Positions 33,758 to 42,361 of a stretch of 64,000 nucleotides of DNA are shown piece by piece (the stretch's first letter is position 1; every line of letters begins with the position of its first letter). The position numbers and the translations under genes were made by a program. The stretch covers positions 62,001-126,000 of the forward strand of contig NZ_VCDI01000006.1 in NCBI RefSeq assembly GCF_005844085.1. Reading direction: 5' to 3'. The notes under the pieces were generated by a model, which was not told the DNA's origin, searched no databases, and worked only from the letters and a program-made list of their open reading frames with translations. The stretch comes from Lichenicoccus roseus (GTDB lineage Bacteria > Pseudomonadota > Alphaproteobacteria > Acetobacterales > Acetobacteraceae).

Positions 33758-34882
33758 GTGAGCGAGCCACCGGCGCTGCAGATCGTCGATGGCGAGATCA
33801 TCGTCTATCGGCTGTTCGATTTTGCCTACGAGGCCGACCTGGTGCGGGCGGAAGAGATCTGGCGGCTGCACACCGGCGCCACCAGCGCCCGCAAGACCCT
33901 GCGGGCGACCTCCCCGAAGGCGATCTCCTACGATGTGCCGCCACTGGTATTGCCGCTGGAGCCGGTGCGGCTGGCACTGGCCGATGGCGAGGTGACCGCC
34001 ACCGCGACGGCGCGGCTCTATGATTTCGGCGTGCTGACGATCGCCTTCTCGGTGACCGCCGGTGGCTGCAACTGGGAGGGGTTCACCGCCCGGCTCAACG
34101 CCGTCGACGATGCAATCGGACCGGGTTCGCCGCATGCGGTCTGGAGCCGGCTCAATGCCGAGCTGCACGAGGTGCTCGGACCGGCGCTGACACGCCCGGC
34201 GCGATCGATCCTGCAGGAGGATTACTTGGTCGGCGTGGTGCGCGCGTTCGATATCCCGATCACCGCGGCCGCCCTGCTCGAGCGCTGCGACCTGGTGCCG
34301 TTGCTGTCCGGGGAGCAGCGCACGCTGTCCGATGGCGCACGGGCCGACCTGCTGCGCAAGCGGTTCTCGTACTACACCGACGACCTGGCGGTGCTGACCT
34401 GGGACCGCGCCTTCATCTACGAGCCTCGCGGCGATTCCGACGTGCTGGACGTGATCGAGGTCGCGAACGCGCAGCTGCTGGAGATGCGCTACTACGACGA
34501 GCTGCTCGATGACGAGCTGCCGAGCATGTACGACCTGGTCGAGAAGACCCATCGCATCGGCGGCCTGCTGAGCTCGCGCCGGTTCGCAAGCCTGGCGCGC
34601 AGGCTCTACACGCTGGTTGCGGAGGTCACCGAGCTGACCGAAAAGGTCGACAACGCGCTGCAGGTCACCGAGGACGTCTATCTGGCGCGCATCTACACCG
34701 CGGCGCTGGATCTGTTCCGTGTCAGCACCGTGAGCGCTGCCGTCGACCGCAAGCTCGCGATCATTCGCGACACGTATGCAGCGCTCTACGAGGAAGCCTC
34801 CAGCGGCCGTGCCGCCGCGATGGAATTCATCATCGTGATCCTCATCCTGGCCGAGGTGCTGCTGGCGCTGCTGCGGCACTGA
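33758..34882 (+). CDS. RMD1/DUF155-like membrane-anchored protein
   Basis: A 374-residue protein with a GTG start. The soluble body is followed by one C-terminal transmembrane helix (MEFIIVILILAEVLLALL) and a short basic end. The pattern YYDELLDDELPSMYDLVEKTHRIGGLLSSRRFASLARRLYTLVAEVTELTEKVDNALQVTEDVYLARIYTAALDLF is characteristic of the RMD1/YagE (DUF155) family. Its role in bacteria is poorly known; the yeast relatives affect sporulation and mitochondria. It follows hss after 44 bp and could be in the same transcript. Function not assigned. Confidence 0.8.
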   Translation: MSEPPALQIVDGEIIVYRLFDFAYEADLVRAEEIWRLHTGATSARKTLRATSPKAISYDVPPLVLPLEPVRLALADGEVTATATARLYDFGVLTIAFSVTAGGCNWEGFTARLNAVDDAIGPGSPHAVWSRLNAELHEVLGPALTRPARSILQEDYLVGVVRAFDIPITAAALLERCDLVPLLSGEQRTLSDGARADLLRKRFSYYTDDLAVLTWDRAFIYEPRGDSDVLDVIEVANAQLLEMRYYDELLDDELPSMYDLVEKTHRIGGLLSSRRFASLARRLYTLVAEVTELTEKVDNALQVTEDVYLARIYTAALDLFRVSTVSAAVDRKLAIIRDTYAALYEEASSGRAAAMEFIIVILILAEVLLALLRH

Positions 34883-35019
34883 GGCCATCGCCGGGCGGTG
34901 ACGGCTCCGGATATGCGTATTTTCCGTGCCTGTCGTCGGAAGGATCCCGTCGCTACGGTCGCCTGGGCCGGCCCACTTGCGGTGGGCGCTGCTTTGCCGT
35001 GACGACTGAAAGATCAGCC

Positions 35020-35865
35020 ATGCCCCTGTCCGTAGGCCTTCTCGTGACAACCATGGCGTGCGCCGTGGTGGTGCTGTTCACGCTCTTCATCCTGAGTGCG
35101 ACGGTCAAGATCCTTCGCGAGTATGAGCGTGCGGTGGTCTTTACTCTGGGACGGTTCCAAGAGGTGAAGGGGCCAGGACTGGTCCTCCTGCTGCCTTTCA
35201 TCCAGGAAATGGTCAGGGTGGATCTTCGCATCCAGGTCATCGAGATCCCCAGCCAGGATGTCATCTCCCACGACAACGTCTCGATGAAGGTCGATGCTGT
35301 CCTGTATTTCAACGTCGTCGATCCCGAGCGGGCGATCATCAAGGTGCAGCACTTCATGCCGGCGACCAACATGCTGGCTCAGACGACGCTGCGTGCGGTG
35401 CTGGGACAGCATGAGCTCGACGAGATGCTGTCGGAGCGCAAGAAGTTGAGCGTCGACGTCCAGAGCATTCTCGACAGCCAGACGGAGGCTTGGGGGATCA
35501 AGGTCAGCAACGTCGAGATCCGGACCGTCGAGCTCACCGAGAATATGGTCCGTGCCATCGCCAAGCAGGCCGAGGCGGAACGTGACCGGCGTGCGAAGAT
35601 CATCCACGCCGAAGCCGAGTTCCAGGCCTCGCAGACCCTGGTGAATGCAGCCAGGATCCTCTCCAGTGTCCCAGCGGCGATGCAGCTTCGCTATCTGCAG
35701 ACGCTGACCGAGATCGGCGCCGAGCAGAACTCGACCATCGTCTTTCCAATGCCGATCGACATCATGAAACCGTTCCTGGAGATCCTGGACAAGGCAGGCA
35801 AGCCAGCAACCGCGAACGGGGTGTTGCACGGCGCCGCCGCCAATGGCTTCCCGCTGACGACCTGA
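35020..35865 (+). CDS. Slipin / stomatin-like SPFH-domain protein
   Basis: A 281-residue SPFH protein anchored by an N-terminal transmembrane helix (VGLLVTTMACAVVVLFTLFILSA). The SPFH core is VKILREYERAVVFTLGRFQEVKGPGLVLLLPFIQEMVRVDLRIQVIEIPSQDVISHDNVSMKVDAVLYFNVVDPERAIIKV, then TLRAVLGQHELDEMLSERKKLSVDVQSILDSQTEAWGIKVSNVEIRTVEL. The coiled-coil tail (QAEAERDRRAKIIHAEAEFQASQTLVNAA) drives oligomer formation. It would form rings in membrane microdomains. An alternative GTG start at 34,999 exists. Usually slipin genes sit with an NfeD gene; none is seen here. Confidence 0.86.
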   Translation: MPLSVGLLVTTMACAVVVLFTLFILSATVKILREYERAVVFTLGRFQEVKGPGLVLLLPFIQEMVRVDLRIQVIEIPSQDVISHDNVSMKVDAVLYFNVVDPERAIIKVQHFMPATNMLAQTTLRAVLGQHELDEMLSERKKLSVDVQSILDSQTEAWGIKVSNVEIRTVELTENMVRAIAKQAEAERDRRAKIIHAEAEFQASQTLVNAARILSSVPAAMQLRYLQTLTEIGAEQNSTIVFPMPIDIMKPFLEILDKAGKPATANGVLHGAAANGFPLTT

Positions 35866-36009
35866 TCGCGATCCTGCCCCCTCCCGCCCTCGCGGGTGGC
35901 TATGACCAGAGAAGTCCCGTTCCAACTTTGCGGCCGGTAGCCGCCCCCTGGGTGGCTGATCGGGCAAGACGAAGAGGCGTTGGCCTGCGTGGCCGGGACC
36001 GACACTGGC

Positions 36010-37491
36010 CTATGACGCGCGCACTTCAGCAACGAAGCGACCGACCTCCTGGGTGAGCTGCACGGCCTGAGCCGAGAGACCATTGGCGGCGCCGAGCACC
36101 TTGTCGGCGGCAGCACCCGTCTCGTTCGCGGCTCCATTCACGCCTGCGATGTTGGACGTGACAGCTTGGGTGCTGGATGCCGCCTGCTGCACGTTGCGAG
36201 CGATCTCGGCGGTGGCGGCGCCCTGCTGCTCTACCGCGGCAGCTATCGAGTTCGTCGTGTGACTGACCTCTTCGATCCGGCTGCCGATTTCCTTGATGGC
36301 GGTCACCGCCTCGACCGTCGCGGCCTGCGTCTGGGCGATCTGTGCACCGATCTCCTGGGTCGCCTTGGCCGTCTGCAGCGCAAGATTTTTCACCTCGCTG
36401 GCGACAACGGCGAAGCCCTTCCCGGCGTCTCCGGCCCGCGCAGCTTCGATGGTCGCGTTGAGGGCGAGCAGGTTGGTCTGTGCGGCGATCCCGGTGATGA
36501 GTTCGATGACCTGACCGATCTTATGGGCGCCCTCCGCCAGAGCGCGAACGATGGCATCGGTGCGATGGGCACTGGCTACCGCCTGTCCGGTGATGAGTGT
36601 GGACTGGCTGACTTGCCTGCTGATCTCCTGGATCGACGCCGAAAGCTGCTCGGCTGCAGCGGCGACGGTTCCGACGCCCTGGCTTGCCTCCAGCGCGGAG
36701 GTGGCGACCGCACCGGCCATGTCGTTGGTCCGCAGTGCCGTCGCGGACATGGATCGCGCCGTGGCCTGCAAGCCTTCCGCATCTCCGGCCAGAGCATCAA
36801 CCATGCTGCCGATCTTGCTCTCGAATTGCCGGGCCAGCGTGGAAAGCGCGTCCTTCTGAGCTGAGGAAGCCGCCTTGTGGATACGCGCTTCCTCATCCTT
36901 CTGGCGCGCGGCAGTGTCCTCGATCCTCGCACCAAGTGCTTCGGCACTGGTTATCGCATTCGCGGCCATCGCGACGAGCCAGCCAAGTGCGACGCACTCC
37001 ATGATGAGCACGACCGCGTGGAAGATGACACGGACGAAGCTCGCTCCGCCTGGAAAGACCATGTCGGGCATCGTGTAATTCATCACCAGGTGGTGGATGG
37101 CAACGATCGAGGCTCCGACGATGACTGCCTGGAGATCGAGCATTGCCGCAGTCATTGCCAGCTCGGCAAAGAACAGCGTGTGCCCGTCCAGCTGCCAGGA
37201 TGTACCTGCGAGAGTAAGCAGGAGCAGCACAGGCATGGCGCACGTTGCGGCGGCTGTTGCGCTCCGGGAGCTCGATGTTCCGGGCCGAAGCCAGTGGACA
37301 CCCGATACCAAGACACCGACAACCAACCAGAGCGCCAAGGCGAGCAGCAGATGCTGCCCGGTCAGCAAGCCGACCACCAGCAGAACAGGCCCGTGAGCCC
37401 ATGCGAACCAGATCAGGGCAGCTTCAGCCGTCCGCTGAAGCTTGCCGAGAAGGCTGATGGACGCCGGAAGAGCTTCGTGCCTGGCGGACAT
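36010..37491 (-). CDS. Methyl-accepting chemotaxis protein with multi-helix membrane sensor
   Basis: A 493-residue chemoreceptor. The N-terminus has several membrane helices (about residues 22-190) without an obvious periplasmic domain: [106 protein letters not shown]. No HAMP-like linker is clear. The cytoplasmic signalling tip is [48 protein letters not shown], which binds CheA and CheW. It is transcribed away from the other receptor gene, with 509 bp between. The signal sensed is unknown. Confidence 0.88.
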   Translation of the reverse strand: MSARHEALPASISLLGKLQRTAEAALIWFAWAHGPVLLVVGLLTGQHLLLALALWLVVGVLVSGVHWLRPGTSSSRSATAAATCAMPVLLLLTLAGTSWQLDGHTLFFAELAMTAAMLDLQAVIVGASIVAIHHLVMNYTMPDMVFPGGASFVRVIFHAVVLIMECVALGWLVAMAANAITSAEALGARIEDTAARQKDEEARIHKAASSAQKDALSTLARQFESKIGSMVDALAGDAEGLQATARSMSATALRTNDMAGAVATSALEASQGVGTVAAAAEQLSASIQEISRQVSQSTLITGQAVASAHRTDAIVRALAEGAHKIGQVIELITGIAAQTNLLALNATIEAARAGDAGKGFAVVASEVKNLALQTAKATQEIGAQIAQTQAATVEAVTAIKEIGSRIEEVSHTTNSIAAAVEQQGAATAEIARNVQQAASSTQAVTSNIAGVNGAANETGAAADKVLGAANGLSAQAVQLTQEVGRFVAEVRAS

Positions 37492-38000
37492 GGTTCACGC
37501 TCTGAGCCTTCTGTTTGCGTGCGACATCTAGCTCGGACTCGTAAACTTTGGCTTAACCGGATCGAAACCGTACCCGCGCTCCTCCCCTGTCCGATCGACC
37601 CCCACGACGCCACCGATGGCAGCAGGCTGCGATCGGAACAGGGAGGACAGCAGGATCAACCGATCATGATCCGCGTCCGGCTTCTTCCGGCACACGGCAA
37701 CCGAAGCCAGTGTCTTGAAGTCATTTTCCGATTGGGGAGCCAACGGCGGAAGGGTTTGGCAGTAGAACGACCGGAGCGGACTGAAGGTTCTGGATCTCGA
37801 CTTCAGCTATTCGCTAGGTCCGTTGCTACATGACGACTTCATCCGGCGCCAAAGACTTGAGGTTTGATTTCTAAAAATCCCGCATTAAGCCACATATACT
37901 GGAAGTAGGCGGCATGGACTTAGGGTTATATTAACTTTTCCTTGCCAAGGTGTGAAGGTATTCGAGGCAAGCCGATGACCCATGCAGCAAGGAGCGCGAA
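37492..38000. other. Divergent promoter region between two chemoreceptor genes
   Basis: No gene is seen in these 509 bp, which separate the divergent starts of the two receptors. The right part (37,850-37,990) is A/T-rich and probably holds the promoter of the rightward gene. AAGGAGCG precedes the ATG at 38,001. Possible short reading frames here have no protein-like composition. Confidence 0.5.
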
Positions 38001-39686
38001 ATGAAGCTCATGTCGAACCTTACGATACGGGTCAAGCTTATCGTAGTCTTCGCGATGATTGTCGGGTGCGTCGCCGGCCTCGGGACATTCTCTGTCTCGC
38101 GGATCGCGGCGCTACATGCAGCGGTCAGTCAAGTCGCCACTAACGTTCTTGCCGTCCAGCAACTCGGCCGGATTTCGGGAGACCTGGCGGAGCTTTCCGG
38201 ACTTGCCACGAGGCGTCACTATGCGCGTGAAGCCAATGAGCGCGCTGCAGTAGTCTCGCAAATCGCGACGACGATCGAGGACGTATCGAAGAACTGGAGC
38301 CAGTACAAGCCTACCTGCGACCCGGGCGAGGAGGCGCAGGACGCATCTGCCGTAGACAAGGGGTATGGTGTGTTTTTGAAAACGCACGGCAGCCTCATCG
38401 AGCTTGAGGCAAACGCCGACGAGGATACCTACAGGGCCTTCTTCCTTGACGACTACATTGCCGCCCTCGACCGCGTCCAGGACCTGGTCCAGGCAAGCAT
38501 CAACTACCAGGACCGCCAGACGAAGCAGAGCACGGCCGCTGCCGCGACTTACGCTTCTTCTGCACAAGCAATGATGATTCTCGTTGTCAGCTTGGTCGCA
38601 GCCTTCTGCCTGCTCGTAGCCTGGGTGCTGATCCGCGGCATCTCCAACCCGATCGCTGCGGCAACGCATGCAATGCGCAGCCTTGCCGCCAACAACCTGG
38701 CGACGGTCATCCCGGGAATCGGGCGTGGGGACGAGATCGGCGGCATGGCCGCTGCCGTCCAGGTGTTCAAGGACAACATGATCAAGGCGGACGCGACGGC
38801 ATCGGAGCAGGAGCGTGAACGACAGGCGGTAGCGCAGCGGACTGCCCGGATCGAGAGCTTGATCGGCGGCTTCGAGCGGCAGATCGGTGGCACGGTGGCG
38901 GCCCTTGCGGCGGCCTCGACCGGGATGGAGGCGACCGCCCGGTCGATGACCGGCAACGCGGAGCAGACCGACCAGCAGGCGACCAAGGTTGCCCATGCCG
39001 CCCGGTCGTCGGACGCCGGCGTGCAGACCGTGGCGGCGGCGGCGGAAGAGCTCGCGTCCTCGATCACCGAGATCAACCGCCAGGTATCGGCGTCGGCATC
39101 CCTCACCGGCAGGGTTGTGCAGAGCATCCGGCAGACGGACGCAACCGTCCGTATGCTGGCGGAAGCCGCCGTGCGTATCGGGCAAGTTGTCGACCTGATC
39201 CACAACATCGCGAGCCAGACCAACCTGTTGGCCCTGAATGCCACCATCGAGGCAGCGCGCGCCGGTGACGCGGGCAAAGGCTTTGCGGTGGTGGCAAGCG
39301 AGGTCAAGAGCCTGGCACAGCAGACCGCCAAGGCGACGGAGGAGATCGGTTCGCAGATCACCGCGGTGCAGCAGGCGACGCAGGCCGCGGTTGAAGCGAT
39401 CAAGGAAATCGCGGTCCAGATCGAGGAGGTCGGCTCCATCACGACCTCGATTGCGGCCGCGGTCGAGGAACAGGGTGCGGCCACCGGTGAGATCGCGCGC
39501 AACGTGCAGGAGACTGCTACCAGCACACGTGCGGTGACGGAAAACATCGCCGGCGTCAGCCGCGCGGCGAACGAGACCGGCGCCTCGGCCGGTCAGGTGC
39601 TCCACGCGGCGGGCGGCCTGTCCCTGCAGGCGGAAAGGCTGTCTTCGGAGGTTGGGAGCTTCCTCTCTGCGGTGAGGGCGGCCTGA
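38001..39686 (+). CDS. Methyl-accepting chemotaxis protein with four-helix-bundle sensor
   Basis: A 561-residue chemoreceptor of classical layout. TM1 is [20 protein letters not shown] (residues 12-31). The periplasmic four-helix bundle runs to about residue 190, TM2 is [24 protein letters not shown], and HAMP is [43 protein letters not shown]. The cytoplasmic hairpin tip is [48 protein letters not shown]. The sensor bundle is of the 4HB_MCP type, with no ligand evident. Its tip is nearly identical to the tip of the divergent receptor, so both should feed the same CheA. Confidence 0.92.
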   Translation: MKLMSNLTIRVKLIVVFAMIVGCVAGLGTFSVSRIAALHAAVSQVATNVLAVQQLGRISGDLAELSGLATRRHYAREANERAAVVSQIATTIEDVSKNWSQYKPTCDPGEEAQDASAVDKGYGVFLKTHGSLIELEANADEDTYRAFFLDDYIAALDRVQDLVQASINYQDRQTKQSTAAAATYASSAQAMMILVVSLVAAFCLLVAWVLIRGISNPIAAATHAMRSLAANNLATVIPGIGRGDEIGGMAAAVQVFKDNMIKADATASEQERERQAVAQRTARIESLIGGFERQIGGTVAALAAASTGMEATARSMTGNAEQTDQQATKVAHAARSSDAGVQTVAAAAEELASSITEINRQVSASASLTGRVVQSIRQTDATVRMLAEAAVRIGQVVDLIHNIASQTNLLALNATIEAARAGDAGKGFAVVASEVKSLAQQTAKATEEIGSQITAVQQATQAAVEAIKEIAVQIEEVGSITTSIAAAVEEQGAATGEIARNVQETATSTRAVTENIAGVSRAANETGASAGQVLHAAGGLSLQAERLSSEVGSFLSAVRAA

Positions 39687-39831
39687 ACACCTCTTCAACA
39701 GGATAGGAGCGATGTTGTTCGGGGCCTCCCTCGCTCATCCCGAGCGAGGAAGGGGGGACGTCACCGAGGTGTCGTGCGGCATCTCACCTCGACCGCATGT
39801 CTGTCGACATGCTGTTCATCCGCATAGCACA

Positions 39832-40956
39832 TTATTTGACAAGGTCGGATTCACGCCGCCGATGTGCTCGTTGCTCGTCTAGCTTCTCCACCGCCTCGAC
39901 ATAAGCTCTCACTTTCGGACCGAATTCGGTCATGAAAACGCGACGAACAGCTTGTGCCGCCTGATCGAGTAGCTCCGCATTACGGGACTGGTTCGTGTCG
40001 ATGAACCAGATTATGAAACTGTCCCCTTTGCCGGGTTTGAAGACGTTTTCGAGGCCGAGTACGCGCCGCAATTCCTGTTCTACCAGAGCAAGTCCACGTG
40101 CGCTCAGCCGCGCCCAATCTGCGCCAATCGCGTTGCGTATCGGTCCCAGGTCCAATACTTCAACCTGCCGTACTCGAGTCGATCCCATGCCAGGTGGACC
40201 AGCACCAAAGCCTTCGGTAAGCGTGATCACTCGGAGCTGCTTGACTTCGGCTTCGACCAGGATGGACGAGTTTATGACCACCTGCACGCGGTGACCGTCT
40301 CGGAGTTCGACGGTCGTCAGCAGCGAGTAGGACCGCCCATCAAGCATTTGCTGGGAGTGCGCGGCCTGTGCTGCGCCGTTACGATCAGGAGGTAGAAGAG
40401 CGCTGACATTGAGACCTGCAACGCCTACGGAGTCATATCCCATGAACGTCTGGAAGGCTTTATTGCTCAGCAGAACAAAGCCGTCCGCCCGAACAACCAG
40501 AGCCGGCGTGTTGATCCGCATGAAGACGGATGCCAGAAGGCGCTGCGACTCAGTCCGTTGCACGACTTCACGTCTGGCTAGAGTCAGATCTGTAATGTCC
40601 TGGACGACAGCCATGAACGTCGTAGCGTTGATCTTGTTGATGTCCAGCATCAAGGTGATCTTGCTGGCTGGAATCAGTATCTGCATCTGGTCGAAGATCT
40701 GCCCGGCATCTGGCTGATATCGTTTAACATGCATCTGGAGATCGGGGACAATGCTCCTCAGAAGCCGGTACAGGTTTGACATGTCGCCGTCGGTAGCAAG
40801 CGGCATAAGGAGTTGCGCTGCCGCCGGATTAGCCATGTCGATCATCCCATCGACCGCGAACTTAACGATGCCAGCAGGCGTCAGGTAAAGGAACTCGAGC
40901 AAACCTTCATAGGCAGCGGCGTAGTCAAATTCGCCTTCATCTAGATCGCTCATCAA
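39832..40956 (-). CDS. PAS-PAS sensor protein with unusual C-terminal domain
   Basis: A 374-residue soluble protein. PAS 1 (residues 8-125) begins FLYLTPAGIVKFAVDGMIDMANPAAAQLLMPLA and ends in VVQDITDL. PAS 2 (150-250) reads INTPALVVRADGFVLLSNKAFQTFMGYDSVGVAGLNVSALLPPD. The C-terminus (268-365) has VEVLDLGPIRNAIGADWARLSARGLALVEQELRRVLGLENVFKPGKGDSFIIWFIDTNQ; the GDSFIIWF segment loosely recalls the GGDEF/cyclase fold but lacks the catalytic GGDEF. The start overlaps the end of the PYP-like gene by 4 bp, so both proteins are made from one message and probably act together. Confidence 0.75.
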   Translation of the reverse strand: MMSDLDEGEFDYAAAYEGLLEFLYLTPAGIVKFAVDGMIDMANPAAAQLLMPLATDGDMSNLYRLLRSIVPDLQMHVKRYQPDAGQIFDQMQILIPASKITLMLDINKINATTFMAVVQDITDLTLARREVVQRTESQRLLASVFMRINTPALVVRADGFVLLSNKAFQTFMGYDSVGVAGLNVSALLPPDRNGAAQAAHSQQMLDGRSYSLLTTVELRDGHRVQVVINSSILVEAEVKQLRVITLTEGFGAGPPGMGSTRVRQVEVLDLGPIRNAIGADWARLSARGLALVEQELRRVLGLENVFKPGKGDSFIIWFIDTNQSRNAELLDQAAQAVRRVFMTEFGPKVRAYVEAVEKLDEQRAHRRRESDLVK

Positions 40957-41384
40957 GTGCGCCTTTGGACGATCAAATACATTCTTGAGACGTCACTGCG
41001 CTTCAAGAGTCGTAGTTGTACTTTCTGGGGCTTCATCCTGAGGGTGAGGACGTAGTCGATGATCACATCGAGATCCACTTCCGTCTGGAAGCGGTGCGCG
41101 ACCATGAAGTTGTTCATGCACGGGGCTACATTGCTGAAGAAATTTCGCCCGAGCACACGTTCAACCCCGAGTCCGGCATATTTCGACTCTGCGGAATTGT
41201 AGGCCAGCACTACGCCGTCAAGGTCCATGGCGATGACGCCATAGGGCAGCGTATCCAGATCGCTCGCCGCGGCTACGATCAGCCAGTCGAACAGGTCAGG
41301 AGCGGCAAAAGGGCCTGGAAGGTCCCGGCTGTTTGTTTCCTGACGACCAGGCGATACATCCGGTTCAGCGACTGTCTGGGTCAT
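40953..41384 (-). CDS. Photoactive-yellow-protein-like PAS protein
   Basis: A 143-residue single PAS domain with clear resemblance to photoactive yellow protein (PYP). TLPYGVIAMDLDGVVLAYNSAES aligns with the [20 protein letters not shown] region of Halorhodospira PYP. The tract NFFSNVAPC (residues 81-89) matches PYP's NFFKDVAPC, whose Cys binds p-coumaric acid. Tyr62, Glu66 and Cys89 align with Tyr42, Glu46 and Cys69 at identical spacing; Thr50 and Arg52 are replaced by Ala70 and Leu72. The C-terminal beta strands (KPQKVQLRLLKRSDVSRMYLIVQRR) also match. Chromophore-synthesis genes (tal, pcl) are absent from the window. It overlaps the PAS-partner gene by 4 bp. Confidence 0.75.
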   Translation of the reverse strand: MTQTVAEPDVSPGRQETNSRDLPGPFAAPDLFDWLIVAAASDLDTLPYGVIAMDLDGVVLAYNSAESKYAGLGVERVLGRNFFSNVAPCMNNFMVAHRFQTEVDLDVIIDYVLTLRMKPQKVQLRLLKRSDVSRMYLIVQRRT

Positions 41385-42126
41385 TGTCCCGCCTATTCAT
41401 CAACCGGCTTGCGTAAAGACCTGCTTGTTTCACGAGACTAGAAATCAATAGTTAATGACTAGTTAACGGCGATTGGGGAGCTGATTGCCAAGCCTCATCC
41501 GGCGATACCGTTTCCAGGCTGGCTTTTCAAAGAACCACATCTGTTCCAGCCAGGATTGTAATATGCCCGGCCCGCCATCAGTAGGACCGAGTATTGCCTG
41601 CTGCAGCACGCGCACCGGAGCGATAGGTGGATCAACGATGCCTCGCCTCGAGCGGATCCGATCAGTCCGGCGGGATCAAGCGGCGTCCCGCACTGGCGGG
41701 GACTGCACCGAACCTCTACATGGTGACCGGTCTCCAAGGTGCTGCGAACCGTGGCCAACTGCTGGCGGTCTCCGGGGGAGCAACCGGGCGTTGTCCGGTA
41801 CCCCGGCCTTGACCCCGGACAGGACGAGCCAGCACACCCGCGGAGCGACGCGGCAGGCCGGGCCGGCACCCATGGCGACCCATTAACACGGGCATCAGGC
41901 AATCGGATCCCTCGGCAGCACGACCTCGCGCCCGGGAAAGCGGACGCTCCGCCGGCAGCGCCTGACCGATGCGCCAAGGCCGCTAAATCTTCTACCCGCT
42001 GAGAAACGTGAGCTTATGGATACTGAGCACTGAACCGTCCCATCGGACCGGTTTTCGTCCAGGGCCACATATCAGCCAACTATAGGGCATCCGCGCCAGC
42101 GCTCGCGGCTAACTCACTGGTCTTCC
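41385..42126. other. Intergenic region next to the integrated element
   Basis: These 742 bp lie between the PYP-like gene and the left attachment repeat. Several reading frames are open, but their amino-acid make-up and lack of ribosome sites do not support a gene. The first 90 bp are A/T-rich and probably contain the PYP promoter. Before insertion of the element, this sequence would have been directly downstream of the tRNA-Glu gene. Confidence 0.5.
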
Positions 42127-42170
42127 TGGCGTCCCGTACGGGGTTCGAACCCGTGTTACCGCCGTGAAAG
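42127..42170 (-). repeat. Left attachment repeat (3' fragment of tRNA-Glu)
   Basis: Identical over 44 bp to 59,176-59,219. It equals the tRNA-Glu sequence from the anticodon loop through the T-arm and acceptor strand to the CCA end. The match stops at both ends exactly at tRNA landmarks. It is not a functional tRNA, because the 5' half is missing. It marks the left junction of the integrated element. Confidence 0.93.
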
Positions 42171-42276
42171 AGGCGTTAGTTCGTTCACCAGCGTCCAGGA
42201 TTATCCGCTTAAACCGCTGATGCGCAACGGAAGATGTCCTTCTCCGTATCATCTTGTTCAAGGCTGTCTAGCCACA

Positions 42277-42298
42277 TATATTGGACAGATATTGGACA
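42277..42298 (+). repeat. Left copy of a 22-bp repeat, putative integrase arm site
   Basis: TATATTGGACAGATATTGGA followed by CA, with an internal tandem of TTGGACA. A near-identical copy (20 of 22 bases) lies at 59,117-59,138 near the other end of the element, in the same orientation. The position just inside each attachment repeat fits arm-type binding sites of the integrase; the left copy also sits in the integrase promoter region and could serve autoregulation. Confidence 0.6.
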
Positions 42299-42361
42299 GA
42301 CGCCCTACTGCTGGCCTCGTCTCGGCTGGTGGTCGGATGGCCGTCCGGGATGGAGGATGTG

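Noticed and set aside
41485-41886. A 133-codon frame in the gap left of the element.
   Set aside because: Rich in Arg, Pro, Ser and Cys without secondary-structure pattern, no ribosome site, and no operon context.
42127-42170. A second tRNA-Glu gene at the left end of the element.
   Set aside because: Only the 3' half is present; the bases beyond the anticodon loop do not form the D-arm or 5' acceptor strand, so it is an attachment remnant.
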